The position numbers and the translations under genes were made by a program. 33,412 bases of DNA from contig DBAV01000198.1 of assembly GCA_002291875.1 (NCBI GenBank), forward strand, positions 594 through 34,005, given 5' to 3'. The stretch comes from Hyphomonadaceae bacterium UBA1001. Lineage in GTDB: Bacteria > Pseudomonadota > Alphaproteobacteria > Caulobacterales > Aquidulcibacteraceae. Shown piece by piece: positions 24,264 to 31,863 of this stretch; position 1 is the first letter of the stretch; the number at the start of each line of letters is the position of its first letter. The notes beneath the pieces were generated by a model. It was not told where the DNA came from. It saw only the letters and a program-made list of their open reading frames with translations, and made no database searches.

Positions 24264-26462
24264 ATGGAAAACTTCACCATCGACGTGGACGGCGACGGCA
24301 TCGCCACCATCACTTTCGACGTGCCCGGCAAGACCATGAACACCATCACGGGTGGTGTCATGAAGGAGCTGGCCGAGATTGCCGGGCGGCTGAAGTCCGA
24401 CCCGGCCATAAAGGGTGCGGCGATTGCTTCAGGCAAGACCACGGGCTTTTGCGCTGGTGCCGACCTGGGCGAGATCGGCGGTTCGGCGCCGGCGCCGGGC
24501 GCGTCGGCCGAGGAGAGGCTGAAGGCGTCTTTCGAGGGCTCGTTCAGCCTCAACCGCACGCTGCGTGCGCTGGAAACCTGCGGCAAGCCGGTCGCGTGCG
24601 CGATCGAGGGACATGCACTCGGCGGGGGTCTCGAGATCGCGCTGGCGTGCCATTGGCGCGTCGTCGGTGACAATCCGCGCACCAAGCTGAGCCTGCCCGA
24701 GGCCAAGGTCGGCCTGCTGCCCGGTGCGGGCGGCACCCAGCGCCTTCCGCGGCTGATCGGCGCGATGCAGGCCCTGCCGCTGATCCTGCAGGGTACAGAA
24801 TCCGACCCGCAGGCGGCCAAGGGGCTGGGCTTTGTCAACGAAGTGGTGCCCGCCGGGACCGCGCTCGAGGCGGCCAAGGCCTGGGTCAAGACCAAGGGCG
24901 ACCCGGTCCAGCCCTGGGACAAGAAGGGCTTCAAGGTGCCGGGCGGCGGGCCCTACACGCCGGGCGGCATGCAGGTCTTCATCGGCGGCAACGCCATGCT
25001 GGCCAAGAACACCTATGGCAATTACCCCGCTCAGCGCGCGATCATGTCGGCGGTCTATGAGGGCCTGCAGGTGCCGATCGACGCGGGCCTGCGCATCGAG
25101 AGCCGCTATTTCGTCAAGAACATGCAGAGCCCTTCGGCCAAGGCCATGGTGCGCTCGCTGTTCCTGTCGATGCAGGAGCTGTCCAAGGGTGCCAACCGCC
25201 CGGCCGGTCATCCGAAGGTGGACATGAAGAAGGTGACGGTGCTGGGCGCCGGCATGATGGGCGCGGGCATCGCCTACGCCCAGGCCATGGTCGGCATCGA
25301 GACGGTGCTGATCGATGTCAGCCAAGAGAGCGCCGACAAGGGCAAGGCTTACGCCAAGGGCCTGCTGGACAAGGCCGTGTCGCGCGGAAAGATGACCCAG
25401 GACAAGGCCGACGCGGTGTTGGCGCTGATCACGGCCACCACCGATTATGCCCATGTGAAGGGGTCGGACCTGGTGGTCGAAGCGGTGTTCGAGAACCGCG
25501 AGATCAAGGCCGAGGTGACGCGAAGGGCCGAGGCCGAACTGGCGCCCACGGCCATTTTCGGGTCGAATACCTCGACCCTGCCGATCACCGGCCTGGCCGA
25601 AGCCAGCGTCCGCCCCGAGAACTTCATCGGCATCCACTTCTTCTCGCCGGTCGACAAGATGCCGCTGGTCGAGATCATCATGGGCAAGAAGACGACCGAG
25701 GCGACGCTCGCGGCCACGGTGGATTATGTCCTGAAGATCAAGAAGATCCCGATCATCGTCAATGACAGCCGGGGCTTTTATACCTCGCGCTGCTTTGGCA
25801 CCTATGTGAACGAGGGCATTTTGATGCTGGCCGAGGGCATCAAGCCTGCCATCATCGAGAATGTCGGGCGCATGACCGGCATGCCGCGCGCCCCGCTCGA
25901 GATGAACGACGATGTGGCGCTGGATCTGGCGTTCAAGGTGCGCGCGCAGACGAAAAAGGACCTTGGCGACAAGTATCCGCCCAGCCCGGCCGACGACATC
26001 CTGACCGAGATGGTCGAGAAGCAGGGGCGGTTCGGCCGCAAGAACGGCAAGGGTTTCTATGAATACCCCACCGATGGCGGCAAGAAGCGCCTCTGGCCCG
26101 AGCTTTCGACCCTGGTGGCCACCAGGATTGAGGAGTGCCCGCCCGACCTGCGCGACGAGCTGAAGAAGCGGCTGCTCTACATCCAGGCGCTGGAAACCGC
26201 GCGCTGCTTTGAGGAGGGCGTGATCACCGACGCGCGCGATGCGGACATCGGGTCGATCACGGGCTGGGGCTTTGCGCCCTATACCGGCGGCACGGTCAGC
26301 CTGATCGACGGGATCGGCGTGGCCAAATTCGTGGCCGAGTGCGATGCGCTGGCGCAGAAATATGGCGAGCGGTTCAAGCCGAACGCCCTCCTGCGCGAGA
26401 TGGCCGAGAAGGGCGAGACGTTCTACGGCCGCTTCGGCCCCGGCTTACGCAAGGCGGCCTGA
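24264..26462 (+). CDS. fadJ: Bifunctional enoyl-CoA hydratase / 3-hydroxyacyl-CoA dehydrogenase (FadJ/FadB type)
   Basis: A 732-residue multifunctional beta-oxidation enzyme that hydrates 2-enoyl-CoA and oxidises the 3-hydroxy product with NAD+. The N-terminal crotonase domain (about 1-190) has GHALGGGLEIALACH and LPEAKVGLLPGAGGTQRL, which carry the expected catalytic acids and oxyanion hole. The dehydrogenase NAD-binding motif VLGAGMMGAGIAYA has its first glycine at residue 328. FSPVDKMPLVEI and NDSRGFYTSRCFGTYVNEG follow, with two C-terminal 3HCDH domains after. The start is ATG 24264 with GGACGGAG upstream; the frame back to 24141 lies in the leader hairpin region. A half-site TTGACGC at 24197 may link it to the MerR regulator. 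Two hairpins follow its stop codon. Confidence 0.93.
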   Translation: MENFTIDVDGDGIATITFDVPGKTMNTITGGVMKELAEIAGRLKSDPAIKGAAIASGKTTGFCAGADLGEIGGSAPAPGASAEERLKASFEGSFSLNRTLRALETCGKPVACAIEGHALGGGLEIALACHWRVVGDNPRTKLSLPEAKVGLLPGAGGTQRLPRLIGAMQALPLILQGTESDPQAAKGLGFVNEVVPAGTALEAAKAWVKTKGDPVQPWDKKGFKVPGGGPYTPGGMQVFIGGNAMLAKNTYGNYPAQRAIMSAVYEGLQVPIDAGLRIESRYFVKNMQSPSAKAMVRSLFLSMQELSKGANRPAGHPKVDMKKVTVLGAGMMGAGIAYAQAMVGIETVLIDVSQESADKGKAYAKGLLDKAVSRGKMTQDKADAVLALITATTDYAHVKGSDLVVEAVFENREIKAEVTRRAEAELAPTAIFGSNTSTLPITGLAEASVRPENFIGIHFFSPVDKMPLVEIIMGKKTTEATLAATVDYVLKIKKIPIIVNDSRGFYTSRCFGTYVNEGILMLAEGIKPAIIENVGRMTGMPRAPLEMNDDVALDLAFKVRAQTKKDLGDKYPPSPADDILTEMVEKQGRFGRKNGKGFYEYPTDGGKKRLWPELSTLVATRIEECPPDLRDELKKRLLYIQALETARCFEEGVITDARDADIGSITGWGFAPYTGGTVSLIDGIGVAKFVAECDALAQKYGERFKPNALLREMAEKGETFYGRFGPGLRKAA

Positions 26463-26492
26463 TCTGGCCCTTGACAACCAACCAGTGGGTGG

Positions 26493-26548
26493 GGGGATCG
26501 GCGACTGCCGGTCCCCTTTCCTTTTCCCTGTGCGAAGCAGGGGCTTTT
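26493..26548 (+). terminator. Terminator hairpins after the hydratase/dehydrogenase gene
   Basis: GGGGATCGGC (26493-26502) pairs with GCCGGTCCCC (26507-26516) around GACT, with one wobble, followed by TTTCCTTTTCCC. A second smaller stem, CCCTG (26526-26530) with CAGGG (26538-26542), is followed by CTTTT. Position 30 bp after the stop codon supports intrinsic termination. Confidence 0.65.
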
Positions 26549-26680
26549 CCGCTTCCCGCTCAAAGCCGTGCAAGGCTCACAACCTGAAACACGGATCACA
26601 ACTCAATCCTCCTGCCCATTTGGGTATGGGTGGATGGTCGTGAACACGCTATCGTGATCGTCAATGAGAGGGACGATCTC

Positions 26681-27373
26681 ATGGTGGGACAACATGGCAA
26701 GGGGTGGCGCCTGCGCCCCAGAAAGAAGCAGGCACATGGCCTCTGGCGCTCGGGTGCGGCCGGCGCGCTGGCGCCGGGCTTCCGGCTGGTGGTCGAGGCG
26801 GGCGGCGATCTTGTCGACGCCATCGCCCGTCTCCGGGTCGCGATGTGGCAGGCGCGCGATCCTGGCTTTCCCGACGGGGTGCAGGCCCTGCGCGACCGCT
26901 GGGATGGGACGGCCAGCCATTTCGTGATCCTGCATGGCGACGAGCCCGTCGCCGCCGCGCGCCTGACCGTCCATCGCCGGATGGCCGATGCCCCCGACGC
27001 CTCGCTCTATGAGGGGCTGGAGGAGGGCGCGGAGGGCCGGGCGGGTGTGCTCAGCCGTCTCGCCCTCGCACCGCGATGGGCGGCGATGGGATTTGCCGAG
27101 GCGCTGGACCGGGCACGGGTGGAGGCGGCGTTCCGCCTTGGATGCACGCGGGCGGTGGTGGGGATCAATGGATCGCCGTCGCGTCTGCAGGCGCTCGAGC
27201 GGCTGGGGTTTCGCGCGGTCTCGCAGCGGGCCGCGCCGGTCCGTGACCGGCGGCTGGAAGGCTTTCCGGTTTGGGGTGCGGGCGCGTTCGTGATGGCGGC
27301 TGACCTGGCCACTGCGTCGACACATGCCCAGCAGGAGTGGGGACACGACCATGACCTTGCCGTTTCTCATTGA
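26681..27373 (+). CDS. GNAT-family N-acetyltransferase
   Basis: A 230-residue protein with a GNAT fold over about residues 35-200. It has LVDAIARLRVAMWQARDPGF, SHFVILHGDEPVAAARLTVH, LSRLALAPRWAAMGFAEALD (acetyl-CoA-binding strand and loop) and a final LQALERLGF. The general layout (basic N-terminus, AARL strand, SRLAL) resembles GNAT proteins distantly related to autoinducer synthases, but no LuxI-specific motif is certain. The start is ATG 26681 with GAGAGGGA upstream; a GTG at 26630 in frame is less likely. Its last 23 bp overlap the next gene, so the two are probably translationally coupled. Substrate unknown. Confidence 0.75.
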   Translation: MVGQHGKGWRLRPRKKQAHGLWRSGAAGALAPGFRLVVEAGGDLVDAIARLRVAMWQARDPGFPDGVQALRDRWDGTASHFVILHGDEPVAAARLTVHRRMADAPDASLYEGLEEGAEGRAGVLSRLALAPRWAAMGFAEALDRARVEAAFRLGCTRAVVGINGSPSRLQALERLGFRAVSQRAAPVRDRRLEGFPVWGAGAFVMAADLATASTHAQQEWGHDHDLAVSH

Positions 27374-27665
27374 CGACGAAACCTGGAGGGTGATCCAGCC
27401 CTTGCTGGCGGCCGCCCATTCCGGGCCCGAGCGGGTCGACGACCGGCGCGTGCTGTCGGGTATCTGCCATGTGCTGATGACCGGCAGTCCGTGGGCGGCT
27501 CTGCCCAGCGCCTATGGCCCTCCGACCACCATCTACAACCGGTATGTACGGTGGAAGGATCGGCCCGTGTGGCGCAAGATGGTGCGCGCGATCGAGGCGG
27601 CGGGAACCGCTCCGGATGTGGCGACGGCCCTGGCGCAGAACCGGCGGCGGCGCGCTTCGACCTGA
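27351..27665 (+). CDS. Stand-alone IS5-type transposase N-terminal domain protein (DUF4096)
   Basis: A 104-residue protein corresponding only to the N-terminal DNA-binding part (DUF4096) of IS5-family transposases. It shows DDETWRVIQPLL, RVDDRRVLSGICHVLMTGSP, WAALPSAYGPPTTIYNRYVR and WKDRPVWRKMVRAI. The catalytic DDE region is absent, and the DNA after the stop does not encode one in any frame I examined. No terminal inverted repeats are visible, so it is not a complete element. Its start, ATG 27351, lies within the end of the GNAT gene, suggesting coupling. It may be a domesticated DNA-binding protein or a truncated transposase gene; the clean overlap favours the former only weakly. The 86 bp to the next gene hold nothing recognised. 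Confidence 0.7.
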   Translation: MTLPFLIDDETWRVIQPLLAAAHSGPERVDDRRVLSGICHVLMTGSPWAALPSAYGPPTTIYNRYVRWKDRPVWRKMVRAIEAAGTAPDVATALAQNRRRRAST

Positions 27666-27751
27666 AAGAGAGGAGCGGACGCGCCGGCCCCGGACAGCGT
27701 ATCTTGGATGGGGCGCGCCGGATGAGGCGAGCCTGCCGCCATGGCCGGGTC

Positions 27752-28735
27752 TCAGGGGCGCGGAAGGGCCGGTGACGTGCGGGCCGCCTCTTCGGCGCTG
27801 AACAGCCATGCGGCACCGCGCACGCCCGAACTGTCACCATGCCGGTGGCAGACGACCCGCGTCGAGGGCGCGTCAGAGAACACCCAGGGCCCCATCGACG
27901 CCCCGACCCGAGTCGCCAGCCCCGGAATGCGGCTGACGCCGCCGCCCAGCACCACCACCTCCGGGTCGAGCACGTTGACGATGGATGCCAGCCCGCGTGC
28001 CAGGCGCGACACCAGCGCCTCGATGGTGGCGGCCGCCAGCGTGCACCGCTGCGCCCCCTGCGCACGCGCGGCGATTTGCGTTGCGCTGTCGCCGGGGTCG
28101 ATCTCGGCGCCCCGCCCGGCCGCCAGCAGCCGGGCATGGTGGTCGGCAAGGACGGCCGGCCCTGATACCCAGGTTTCCATGCATCCCGTCCGTCCGCACC
28201 AGCAGGCGCGGCCCGGGTGTTCCTCGGGCGTGGCCCAGGGCAGGGGAATGTGCCCCCATTCGCCCGCAATGCCGCCCGCCCCGTCGATCACCCGGCCCTC
28301 CAGCACCAGCCCGCCGCCGCACCCCGTCCCCAGGATGACCCCGAACACGCTGGCAGCGCCCGCGGCCGCACCGTCGCGCGCCTCGGAGAGGGCAAAGCAG
28401 TTGGCGTCATTGGCGGCCCGCACCGGCCGGCCCAGCCTGGCCGCCAGATCGGCCACGAAGGGTCGGCCATTGAGATAGACCGAATTGGCGTTGCGGATCA
28501 GGCCCGTGCGCGGCGAGGGCGAGCCCGGCAGCCCAAGCCCGACGACCCGCGCGCGCGTGCCGACATCGGTCTCCAGCGCGTCCAGCAGGACGGCGACAGT
28601 CTCCAGCGCGGCGCCATAGCGGTCCTGGGTGCCCTCTGGCGGCGAAGGCAGGCGACGGCGCCCGCGCCCGCGCCCGTGCTCGTCCATCAGGATCGCCTCG
28701 ACCTTGGTACCGCCGAAATCGATCCCCGCGCGCAT
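27752..28735 (-). CDS. ROK-family sugar kinase (fructokinase/glucokinase-like)
   Basis: A 327-residue cytoplasmic kinase that would phosphorylate fructose, glucose or a related sugar with ATP. The N-terminal phosphate-binding loop is AGIDFGGTKVEAIL. The catalytic Asp lies in ANDANCFA. ILGTGCGGGLVLEG is the ROK glycine-rich segment. The zinc site is GEWGHIPLP followed by CWCGRTGCMETW, matching the GH-x(n)-C-x-CG-x2-GC-x-E pattern. A second nucleotide loop is VVVLGGGVSR. The start is ATG 28735 with AGGAG five bases upstream; a GTG at 28741 is too close to it. This pattern fits manno(fructo)kinase Mak most closely, but sugar specificity cannot be settled. It is divergent from divK. Confidence 0.88.
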   Translation of the reverse strand: MRAGIDFGGTKVEAILMDEHGRGRGRRRLPSPPEGTQDRYGAALETVAVLLDALETDVGTRARVVGLGLPGSPSPRTGLIRNANSVYLNGRPFVADLAARLGRPVRAANDANCFALSEARDGAAAGAASVFGVILGTGCGGGLVLEGRVIDGAGGIAGEWGHIPLPWATPEEHPGRACWCGRTGCMETWVSGPAVLADHHARLLAAGRGAEIDPGDSATQIAARAQGAQRCTLAAATIEALVSRLARGLASIVNVLDPEVVVLGGGVSRIPGLATRVGASMGPWVFSDAPSTRVVCHRHGDSSGVRGAAWLFSAEEAARTSPALPRP

Positions 28736-28900
28736 GCGCACTCCTGCCCTCGCAAACTGATCGATGGGGGGTATAAGCCTTGTGGAGCGGGGGCAAGGGT
28801 TGCTTAACGCGGATAGGGTAGACCGAGCCGGTTACGCGGACATCGCGCATGCGCGGTCGCGACCATGGGCGGTTCCCATCCGCCGGGGGATGGCAGGACG

Positions 28901-29266
28901 ATGGGCAAGACCGTACTGATCGTCGAAGACAATGAGCTCAACATGAAGCTCTTCAACGACCTTCTGGTCGCGCACGGCTATGGCACGGTCAAGACGCGCG
29001 ATGGCATGAAGGCGCTGGATCTGGCGCGCGAACACCGCCCCTCGCTCATCATCATGGACATCCAGCTGCCCGAGGTGTCGGGCCTCGATGTCGTGAAATG
29101 GATCAAGGCCGACGAGAATCTGGCTGCGATCCCGATCATGGCGGTCACGGCCTTCGCCATGCGCGGCGACGAACAGCGCATCCTCGAAGGCGGTTGCGAG
29201 GCCTACGTGTCCAAGCCGATCGCCATCCGCGACTTCATCGCAACGGTCCGCCGTTTCGTGCGGTGA
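28901..29266 (+). CDS. divK: Single-domain response regulator DivK
   Basis: A 121-residue receiver domain with no output domain, matching Caulobacter DivK almost throughout. Examples are VLIVEDNELNMKLFNDLL, IIMDIQLPEVSGLDVVKW, AVTAFAMRGDEQRI and EGGCEAYVSKPI. The phosphorylation site is Asp53, the acidic pocket is Glu9-Asp10, and the signalling residues are the Thr of VTAF and the Lys of SKP. In Caulobacter, DivK is phosphorylated by DivJ and dephosphorylated by PleC at opposite poles. It controls CtrA through DivL and CckA, and stimulates PleC/PleD. The start is ATG 28901 with AGGA upstream. pleD follows after 10 bp. The upstream gap (28736-28900) shows only single TTAA sites, not a full CtrA box. 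Confidence 0.95.
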   Translation: MGKTVLIVEDNELNMKLFNDLLVAHGYGTVKTRDGMKALDLAREHRPSLIIMDIQLPEVSGLDVVKWIKADENLAAIPIMAVTAFAMRGDEQRILEGGCEAYVSKPIAIRDFIATVRRFVR

Positions 29267-29276
29267 GGCGCCCGAC

Positions 29277-30632
29277 ATGAGCGCGCGGATCCTGGTCGTC
29301 GACGACATCGACTCGAATGTCCGCCTGCTCGAAGCCAAGCTGCGGCTGGAATACTACGAGGTCCTGACCGCGCGCAGCGGGCCCGAGGCGCTGGCGGCGG
29401 CGCGTCGTGTCAATCCCGACCTTGTGATCCTCGACGTGATGATGCCCGGGATGGACGGCTTCGAGGTGTGCCGCCGGCTCAAGGACGATCCGGAAACCTG
29501 CTTCATCCCGGTGGTGCTGCTGACCGCTCTCGATCAGCGCGAGGACCGCCTGCGCGGCCTGTCGTGCGGCGCGGACGATTTCCTGACCAAGCCGTTCGAC
29601 GATTGCGGCCTGTTTGCGCGGGTGCGCAACCTGACCCGGCTGAAACTGTCGATCGACGAGCTGCGCCAGCGCGAGGCGCGCGGTCGCACGCTGGGCGTGA
29701 TCGAGGGCACCGCGCTGCGCGAGCGGGGGCTGGGCGCACGGTGCCTGGTCATCGACGACCATCCGCGCCAGTCCGAACGCCTGATGAAGGCCCTGCGCGA
29801 CGACCATTTTCCCTTTCTGGCCGGCGCCGATCTTGGGCCGGCCGCCCAGGCCAGCTGCGAGGTGCTGGTGGTGTCCCTGGCCTCGCGCAATTTCGACGGG
29901 CTGGCGATCGTGGCCCATCTGCGCCACCGCCTCGACACCCGTCACATTCCGATCCTGGCCGTGGTGCAGGTGGGCGATGGCGAGCGGGCCCGCCGCGCGC
30001 TCGACCTCGGCGCCAACGATATCATCGCCAGTCCAGTCGATGCCGACGAGCTGAATGTGAGGGTGCGCACGCTGGCGCGCCGCAAGCGCACCACCGATGC
30101 CCTGCGCGCGGCGGTGGACTCGACCCTCGAGATGGCGGTGACCGACCAGCTGACCGGCCTGAACAACCGGCGCTTCGTGATGAACCAGCTGCGGGGAATG
30201 GTGCAGCGCTCGGCCCAGGGCGGGGCGCAGGTCGCGGTGATGATGCTGGATATCGACCACTTCAAGCGCATCAATGACGGCTTTGGACACGACGCCGGCG
30301 ACGACGTGCTGCGTGTGTTCGCCCGCCGGCTGGGCGAGAGCCTGCGCCCCGGCGACATCGCGGCCCGCTTTGGCGGCGAGGAGTTCGTGGTCGTGATGCC
30401 GGCCACGACGGGCGATGCCGCCTGTGTCGTGGCCGAGCGGGTGCGCCGGTCCGTGGCCGCCCTGCCGATCCTGGTGCACCAGGGGCGCGTGCCGGTGAAT
30501 GTGACCGTGTCGATTGGGGTGGCTGCGGCGGGCGAGGGCGACACCGTCGAGGGCGTGCTCAAGCGCGCCGACATGGCCGTCTATGCCGCCAAGCAGGATG
30601 GCCGGAACCGGGTGGTCGCACGCGCCGCCTGA
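29277..30632 (+). CDS. pleD: Diguanylate cyclase response regulator PleD
   Basis: A 451-residue protein that makes cyclic-di-GMP at the developing pole. Receiver domain 1 (1-120) has phosphoacceptor Asp53 in LVILDVMMPGMDGFE and the Lys of FLTKPF. A second, degenerate receiver (about 150-270) lacks the acceptor Asp (LVVSLAS) and serves dimerisation in the known structure. A GGDEF domain follows with TDQLTGLNNRR, LDIDHFKRINDGFGH and active site GGEEF at 366-370. An intact inhibitory I-site RPGD is at 357-360, five residues before it, so product inhibition should operate. Together with divK this is the Caulobacter arrangement for the motile-to-sessile switch. The start is ATG 29277, 10 bp after divK. 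Confidence 0.96.
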   Translation: MSARILVVDDIDSNVRLLEAKLRLEYYEVLTARSGPEALAAARRVNPDLVILDVMMPGMDGFEVCRRLKDDPETCFIPVVLLTALDQREDRLRGLSCGADDFLTKPFDDCGLFARVRNLTRLKLSIDELRQREARGRTLGVIEGTALRERGLGARCLVIDDHPRQSERLMKALRDDHFPFLAGADLGPAAQASCEVLVVSLASRNFDGLAIVAHLRHRLDTRHIPILAVVQVGDGERARRALDLGANDIIASPVDADELNVRVRTLARRKRTTDALRAAVDSTLEMAVTDQLTGLNNRRFVMNQLRGMVQRSAQGGAQVAVMMLDIDHFKRINDGFGHDAGDDVLRVFARRLGESLRPGDIAARFGGEEFVVVMPATTGDAACVVAERVRRSVAALPILVHQGRVPVNVTVSIGVAAAGEGDTVEGVLKRADMAVYAAKQDGRNRVVARAA

Positions 30633-30708
30633 GCCGATGGAACGATCGGGCTTGACGGCGGGAGGTCCTGCACATATACACAGCAACTAAACGTGTTGGT
30701 GCGCGTGT

Positions 30709-30738
30709 TTGACCGCCTGTCCGGAACGGGACAGGAAC
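30709..30738 (+). promoter_or_regulatory. Candidate LexA (SOS) box and promoter for the nuclease/ATPase operon
   Basis: GAAC (30724-30727), seven bases, GAAC (30735-30738) is the reverse complement of GTTC-N7-GTTC, the established alphaproteobacterial LexA box. It sits 31 bp before the start of an SbcD-like repair nuclease. A -35-like TTGACC (30709-30714) is placed so that LexA would cover the promoter. Chance matches of this short motif occur about once in a window of this size; the position in front of a repair gene is what makes it credible. Confidence 0.55.
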
Positions 30739-30768
30739 AGACGCGATCGTGCTTTTCCGGAAGGGCCG

Positions 30769-31863
30769 ATGAAAATCCTCCATACCGCCGACTGGCAGCT
30801 CGGGCGCCGCTTCAAGAACCTGCCGACAGGCGTGGGTGAGCGATTGGCGCTCGCGCGGTTCGACGTGATCGATACCATCGCGGCCCTGGCCCGCGCCCAG
30901 AGAATCGAGCACGTTCTGGTGGCGGGGGACCTGTTCGACGGTCACAGGATTGACGATGGGGATGTGGCGCGCGGCATGCAGCGCATGGCGGCCGCCGCGG
31001 GGGTGCGCTGGTGGGTCCTGCCCGGAAACCACGATTCACTGGTGGGCGGCGGTATCTGGGACCGTGTCCGCGCCAGCAGCATGCCGCCCAATGTCGTGCT
31101 GATGGACAGTGCGCGCCCCTTCGATGCCGGAGATGGGCTGTTCCTGCTGCCTGCGCCGCTGACGCACACCAGCACCTACCGCGACCTGACAGCGTGGTGG
31201 GATGACGCGCAGACGCCCGACGCACGCTACCGCATCGGGGTGGCGCATGGTTCGGTGCGCCAGTTCGGCTCGGGCGATCAGGGGGCCAAGAACCCGGTTG
31301 ATCCCGGACGGCGCGTCACTGCGCACCTCGATTATCTTGCACTGGGCGACTGGCACGGCGCGCAGGAGGTGCAGGCCGGCGTCTGGTATGCGGGCACGCC
31401 CGAGATCGACCGCTTTGGCGAGCAGTCCATCGGCAAGGTGGTGGTGGTGGACCTTGCGCCCCGCCCGGCGGCCGCGTGGCTTCACACGGTGGGGCAGCAC
31501 CGCTGGATCGACATGGCGTTCACCCTCGATGACCTCGATGGCGTCGACCGCCTCGTGCGCGCCCTGGACGAGGCGGGCTTTGACAACCGCAGCGTGGTCC
31601 AGCTGACCCTGGAGGGCGGGCTGGAGGGCGAAGGCGTGCGGCGCCTCGATGCACGGCTCGACGAGATCGCGGCGCGGGTGATGCATCTGTCGGTAAGGCG
31701 CGACGCACTGCGAGAGGCCGCGGCGCTCGATGACCTCGAGGCTCTGCCGGCAGGCATTCTGCGCGATCTGGGCAACGGGCTGCTGGCGGAAGCCGCAAAC
31801 GACGACGTGTCACGGCGCGCCTTGCGCCTTCTGCTCAACGAAGCCGCGGGGATGGGCCGATGA
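30769..31863 (+). CDS. SbcD/YhaO/Mre11-like DNA repair nuclease (metallophosphoesterase)
   Basis: A 364-residue calcineurin-fold phosphoesterase of the Mre11/SbcD group, which with an SbcC/Rad50-type ATPase processes DNA ends and hairpins. Motifs in order: LHTADWQLG (Asp8 as metal ligand), VAGDLFDG (Asp54), LPGNHD (Asn87-His88), VAHGS and LGDWHG. The first motif has Gln10 where most family members have His (D-x-H). A C-terminal helical region after about residue 270 probably binds the ATPase. The start is ATG 30769 with GGAAGGG close upstream; the frame back to 30709 is non-coding leader. The stop overlaps the start of the ATPase gene by four bases (ATGA), a hallmark of this pair. Confidence 0.88.
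   Translation: MKILHTADWQLGRRFKNLPTGVGERLALARFDVIDTIAALARAQRIEHVLVAGDLFDGHRIDDGDVARGMQRMAAAAGVRWWVLPGNHDSLVGGGIWDRVRASSMPPNVVLMDSARPFDAGDGLFLLPAPLTHTSTYRDLTAWWDDAQTPDARYRIGVAHGSVRQFGSGDQGAKNPVDPGRRVTAHLDYLALGDWHGAQEVQAGVWYAGTPEIDRFGEQSIGKVVVVDLAPRPAAAWLHTVGQHRWIDMAFTLDDLDGVDRLVRALDEAGFDNRSVVQLTLEGGLEGEGVRRLDARLDEIAARVMHLSVRRDALREAAALDDLEALPAGILRDLGNGLLAEAANDDVSRRALRLLLNEAAGMGR

Noticed and set aside
27351..27750. Complete IS5-family insertion sequence
   Set aside because: There is no DDE catalytic part, no terminal inverted repeats and no target duplication visible.
28736..28900. CtrA box upstream of divK
   Set aside because: Only a single TTAA half-site is present (GCTTAACG); no TTAA-N7-TTAA.
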